From Gammaproteobacteria bacterium (GTDB lineage Bacteria; Pseudomonadota; Gammaproteobacteria; Steroidobacterales; Steroidobacteraceae): a stretch of DNA of 5,064 bases. Under the pieces are notes generated by a model. The model had not been told where the DNA came from and made no database searches. It was given only the letters and a program-made list of their open reading frames with translations. Location: the NCBI GenBank assembly GCA_029857655.1, contig JAOUGR010000164.1, positions 1 through 5,064 of the forward strand, given 5' to 3'. Position 1 is the stretch's first letter. Every line of letters starts with the position of its first letter. Of this stretch, positions 4,799 to 5,064 are shown piece by piece. A program made the translations under genes and the position numbers.

Positions 4799-5064
4799 CA
4801 GGCGTACAGCAGCTCGGTGTTTTGCATCTCGCCGGCGGCGTCGATGTCCACGCCCACCGCGCCCGGCATGCGCAGCGCGATGTAGCCGGCCATCAGCATG
4901 GCGGTAGCTTCGTTGCCCGTCGTCAGGCTGGAGAGCAGCCGGTCAGCGACGATCTGGCAGCGCTGCAGGCGGTCGGGGTTCTCGACGAACTCGCGGCTCA
5001 TCTGCCAGCCGCGGTCCATGTCGGCGTCGAGCTTGGCGTGGAACTCGGCCGACTCGCGCAGCAG
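4798..5064 (-). CDS. Unrecognised protein, C-terminal part (gene runs off the right edge)
   Basis: The minus-strand frame is open from the window edge to the TGA at 4800-4798, giving 88 visible residues. ATG codons at 5019 and 5001 are in frame, but the frame is open and coding-like before them (LLRESAEFHAKLDADMDRGW), so the start is probably further upstream. The visible part is acidic and mostly helical, with SLTTGNEATAMLMAGYIALRMPGAVGVDID and an end of NTELLYA. No transmembrane span or motif that I can name is present. It shares a one-base TGATG overlap with the 2OG oxygenase, so it belongs to the same operon. I do not recognise the family. Confidence 0.7.
   Translation of the reverse strand: MLRESAEFHAKLDADMDRGWQMSREFVENPDRLQRCQIVADRLLSSLTTGNEATAMLMAGYIALRMPGAVGVDIDAAGEMQNTELLYA

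Noticed and set aside
4268..4885. Another long + strand open frame (205 codons)
   Set aside because: Shadow of the 2OG oxygenase gene, crossing its start; no recognisable domain.

Overview
The window joins two unlike pieces of what is probably a proteobacterial chromosome. The left part (about 1-2860) is a stretch of integron gene-cassette array. The right part (about 2927-5064) is a compact GC-rich operon on the minus strand. The mixture of chromosomal-integron-style attC sites, a PiuC/YbiX-type hydroxylase and an S24-domain protein fits a beta- or gammaproteobacterium. That host assignment is inference; no rRNA, integrase or other diagnostic gene is present.

Left part, all genes on the + strand: (1) the C-terminal part of a large P-loop ATPase gene that starts before the window; (2) an attC site whose right-hand core box has lost the GTT crossover triplet; (3) a gene of about 147 codons of unknown function; (4) a well-formed attC; (5) a 153-aa gene that looks like a distant relative of gene 3; (6) another well-formed attC; (7) a 229-aa protein with an N-terminal SRA/YDG-like domain and a C-terminal HNH nuclease, most likely a modification-dependent restriction enzyme. 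No attC can be recognised after gene 7, so this looks like the distal end of the array or a cassette that has lost its site. The array reads left to right, which puts an integrase, if there is one, beyond the left edge. The ATPase and the SRA-HNH nuclease suggest cargo related to phage or foreign-DNA defence.

A spacer of 67 bp with several small palindromes separates the last cassette gene from the minus-strand operon; the two transcription units converge on it. Base composition rises sharply to high GC across it.

Right part, in transcription order (right to left): the end of an unrecognised gene, a 197-aa 2OG-Fe(II) oxygenase, a 224-aa PKHD-type (PiuC/YbiX-like) Fe(II)/2OG hydroxylase, a 94-aa conserved-looking hypothetical protein, and a 106-aa stand-alone S24/LexA-fold domain in which the catalytic lysine position appears to be arginine. 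Each gene's stop codon shares one base with the next start (TGATG three times, TAGTG once), so they are almost certainly one translationally coupled operon.

No CRISPR array, tRNA, rRNA, transposase or integrase was seen.
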